Shown in pieces: positions 12,664-13,117 of a stretch of DNA of 13,117 nucleotides (positions are counted from its first letter, which is position 1; each line of letters begins with the position of its first letter). The DNA lies in assembly GCA_016185815.1 (NCBI GenBank), contig JACPMT010000057.1:1-13117 (forward strand), given 5' to 3'. A program made the position numbers and the translations under genes. The notes under the pieces are model-generated. The model was not told the DNA's origin. It made no database searches and saw only the letters and a list, made by a program, of their open reading frames with translations. Source of the DNA: Candidatus Woesearchaeota archaeon. Lineage in GTDB: Archaea; Nanobdellota; Nanobdellia; Woesearchaeales; GW2011-AR4.

Positions 12664-13117
12664 TTACTGGCTTTTCATAATGTTCAGCAATTCTTCCCTT
12701 TTCTCCCTCATCAATTCCTCAGAATCAGCTTCAAGATTCAGCCTCAGCAAAGGCTCTGTGTTGCTTGGCCTGACATTAAACCACCAATTGCCAAATTCAA
12801 CCGTAACTCCATCGAGTTTCGATATTTTTTTGGGGTTTTGTTTTCTGTAGATTGCTTCAATTTCTTTTAATTTAGAAATTTTGTCTTTTACTTCAATGCT
12901 TGTTTCCCCTATTGTCCAGTATTTTCTGAATTCATCCAGCAATTGGGACAATGGCTTGTTTTCCTTTGACATAATTTCAGCAACAATCAGGCTTGTTATG
13001 ATTCCTGAATCTGCGCGGTAATTGTTAATGTAGTAATAATGGGCAGAATGCTCGCATGCAAAAACCGCCTTTGTCTTTCTCATTGTTTCCTTGATGAAAG
13101 AATGACCAACCCTTTCA
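12664..13117 (-). CDS. Phosphomannomutase/phosphoglucomutase, C-terminal part (cut by window edge)
   Basis: The C-terminal 150 residues of an alpha-D-phosphohexomutase, which moves the phosphate between C6 and C1 of mannose or glucose for sugar-nucleotide synthesis. The frame stays open to the window edge (ERVGHSFIKETMRKTKAVFA precedes the sugar loop), so the internal Met at 13083 is not the start. The sugar-binding loop reads CEHSAH where GEHSGH is usual; Glu and Ser are kept. RADSGI is the expected aspartate motif. The last domain has RPSNTEPLLRLNLEA, the phosphate-binding loop. Archaeal GlmM-type enzymes share these motifs, so the exact sugar cannot be set from this part. Confidence 0.92.
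   Translation of the reverse strand, partial: ERVGHSFIKETMRKTKAVFACEHSAHYYYINNYRADSGIITSLIVAEIMSKENKPLSQLLDEFRKYWTIGETSIEVKDKISKLKEIEAIYRKQNPKKISKLDGVTVEFGNWWFNVRPSNTEPLLRLNLEADSEELMREKREELLNIMKSQ

Overview
The window looks like a piece of a compact, AT-rich archaeal genome, most likely a small-genome DPANN lineage (the lineage is my inference). Archaeal markers are Cbf5, an archaeal-type FtsZ, the exosome subunits Rrp4/Rrp41/Rrp42, SBDS, the proteasome alpha subunit, the RNase P protein Pop5 and a DUF357 protein. Many genes have a TATA-like box about 25-28 nt before the start codon (leaderless mRNAs); others have GGTG-type ribosome binding sites. Convergent neighbours are packed to within a few bases (2724/2727, 6598/6599, 7333/7330).

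Left part (1-2724, + strand): the tail of an unrecognised gene, an O6-alkylguanine-DNA alkyltransferase with its active cysteine, the H/ACA pseudouridine synthase Cbf5, and four small proteins, two of them zinc ribbons (31 and 112 aa). Middle part (2727-7333): a minus-strand HD hydrolase of RelA/SpoT hydrolase type, split in two by one extra G in a G run; an ftsZ (FtsZ2-like) that is also split, apparently by loss of about 14 bp; a protein built from six exact 29-residue helical repeats; a GC-rich, multiply self-complementary element between direct repeats (6038-6154); and three small proteins (coiled coil, unknown, four-helix membrane).

Right part (13117 down to 7330, minus strand): phosphomannomutase (cut by the window edge), then pop5, psmA, SBDS, rrp4, rrp41, rrp42, an unknown gene and a DUF357 gene. 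This is the conserved archaeal exosome/proteasome superoperon, joining RNA 3'-end processing and decay, tRNA 5' maturation, ribosome maturation and protein degradation.

The most interesting non-coding observation is a pair of related 30-nt elements, each at the predicted 5' end of a transcript: one before the 29-mer repeat gene (5018-5047, +), the other before rrp41 (9710-9681, -). They match at 22 of 30 positions, and each is followed by an A/C-rich leader holding the same 13-mer. The two broken genes lie within 1 kb of each other, so assembly error must be excluded before either is read as biology.
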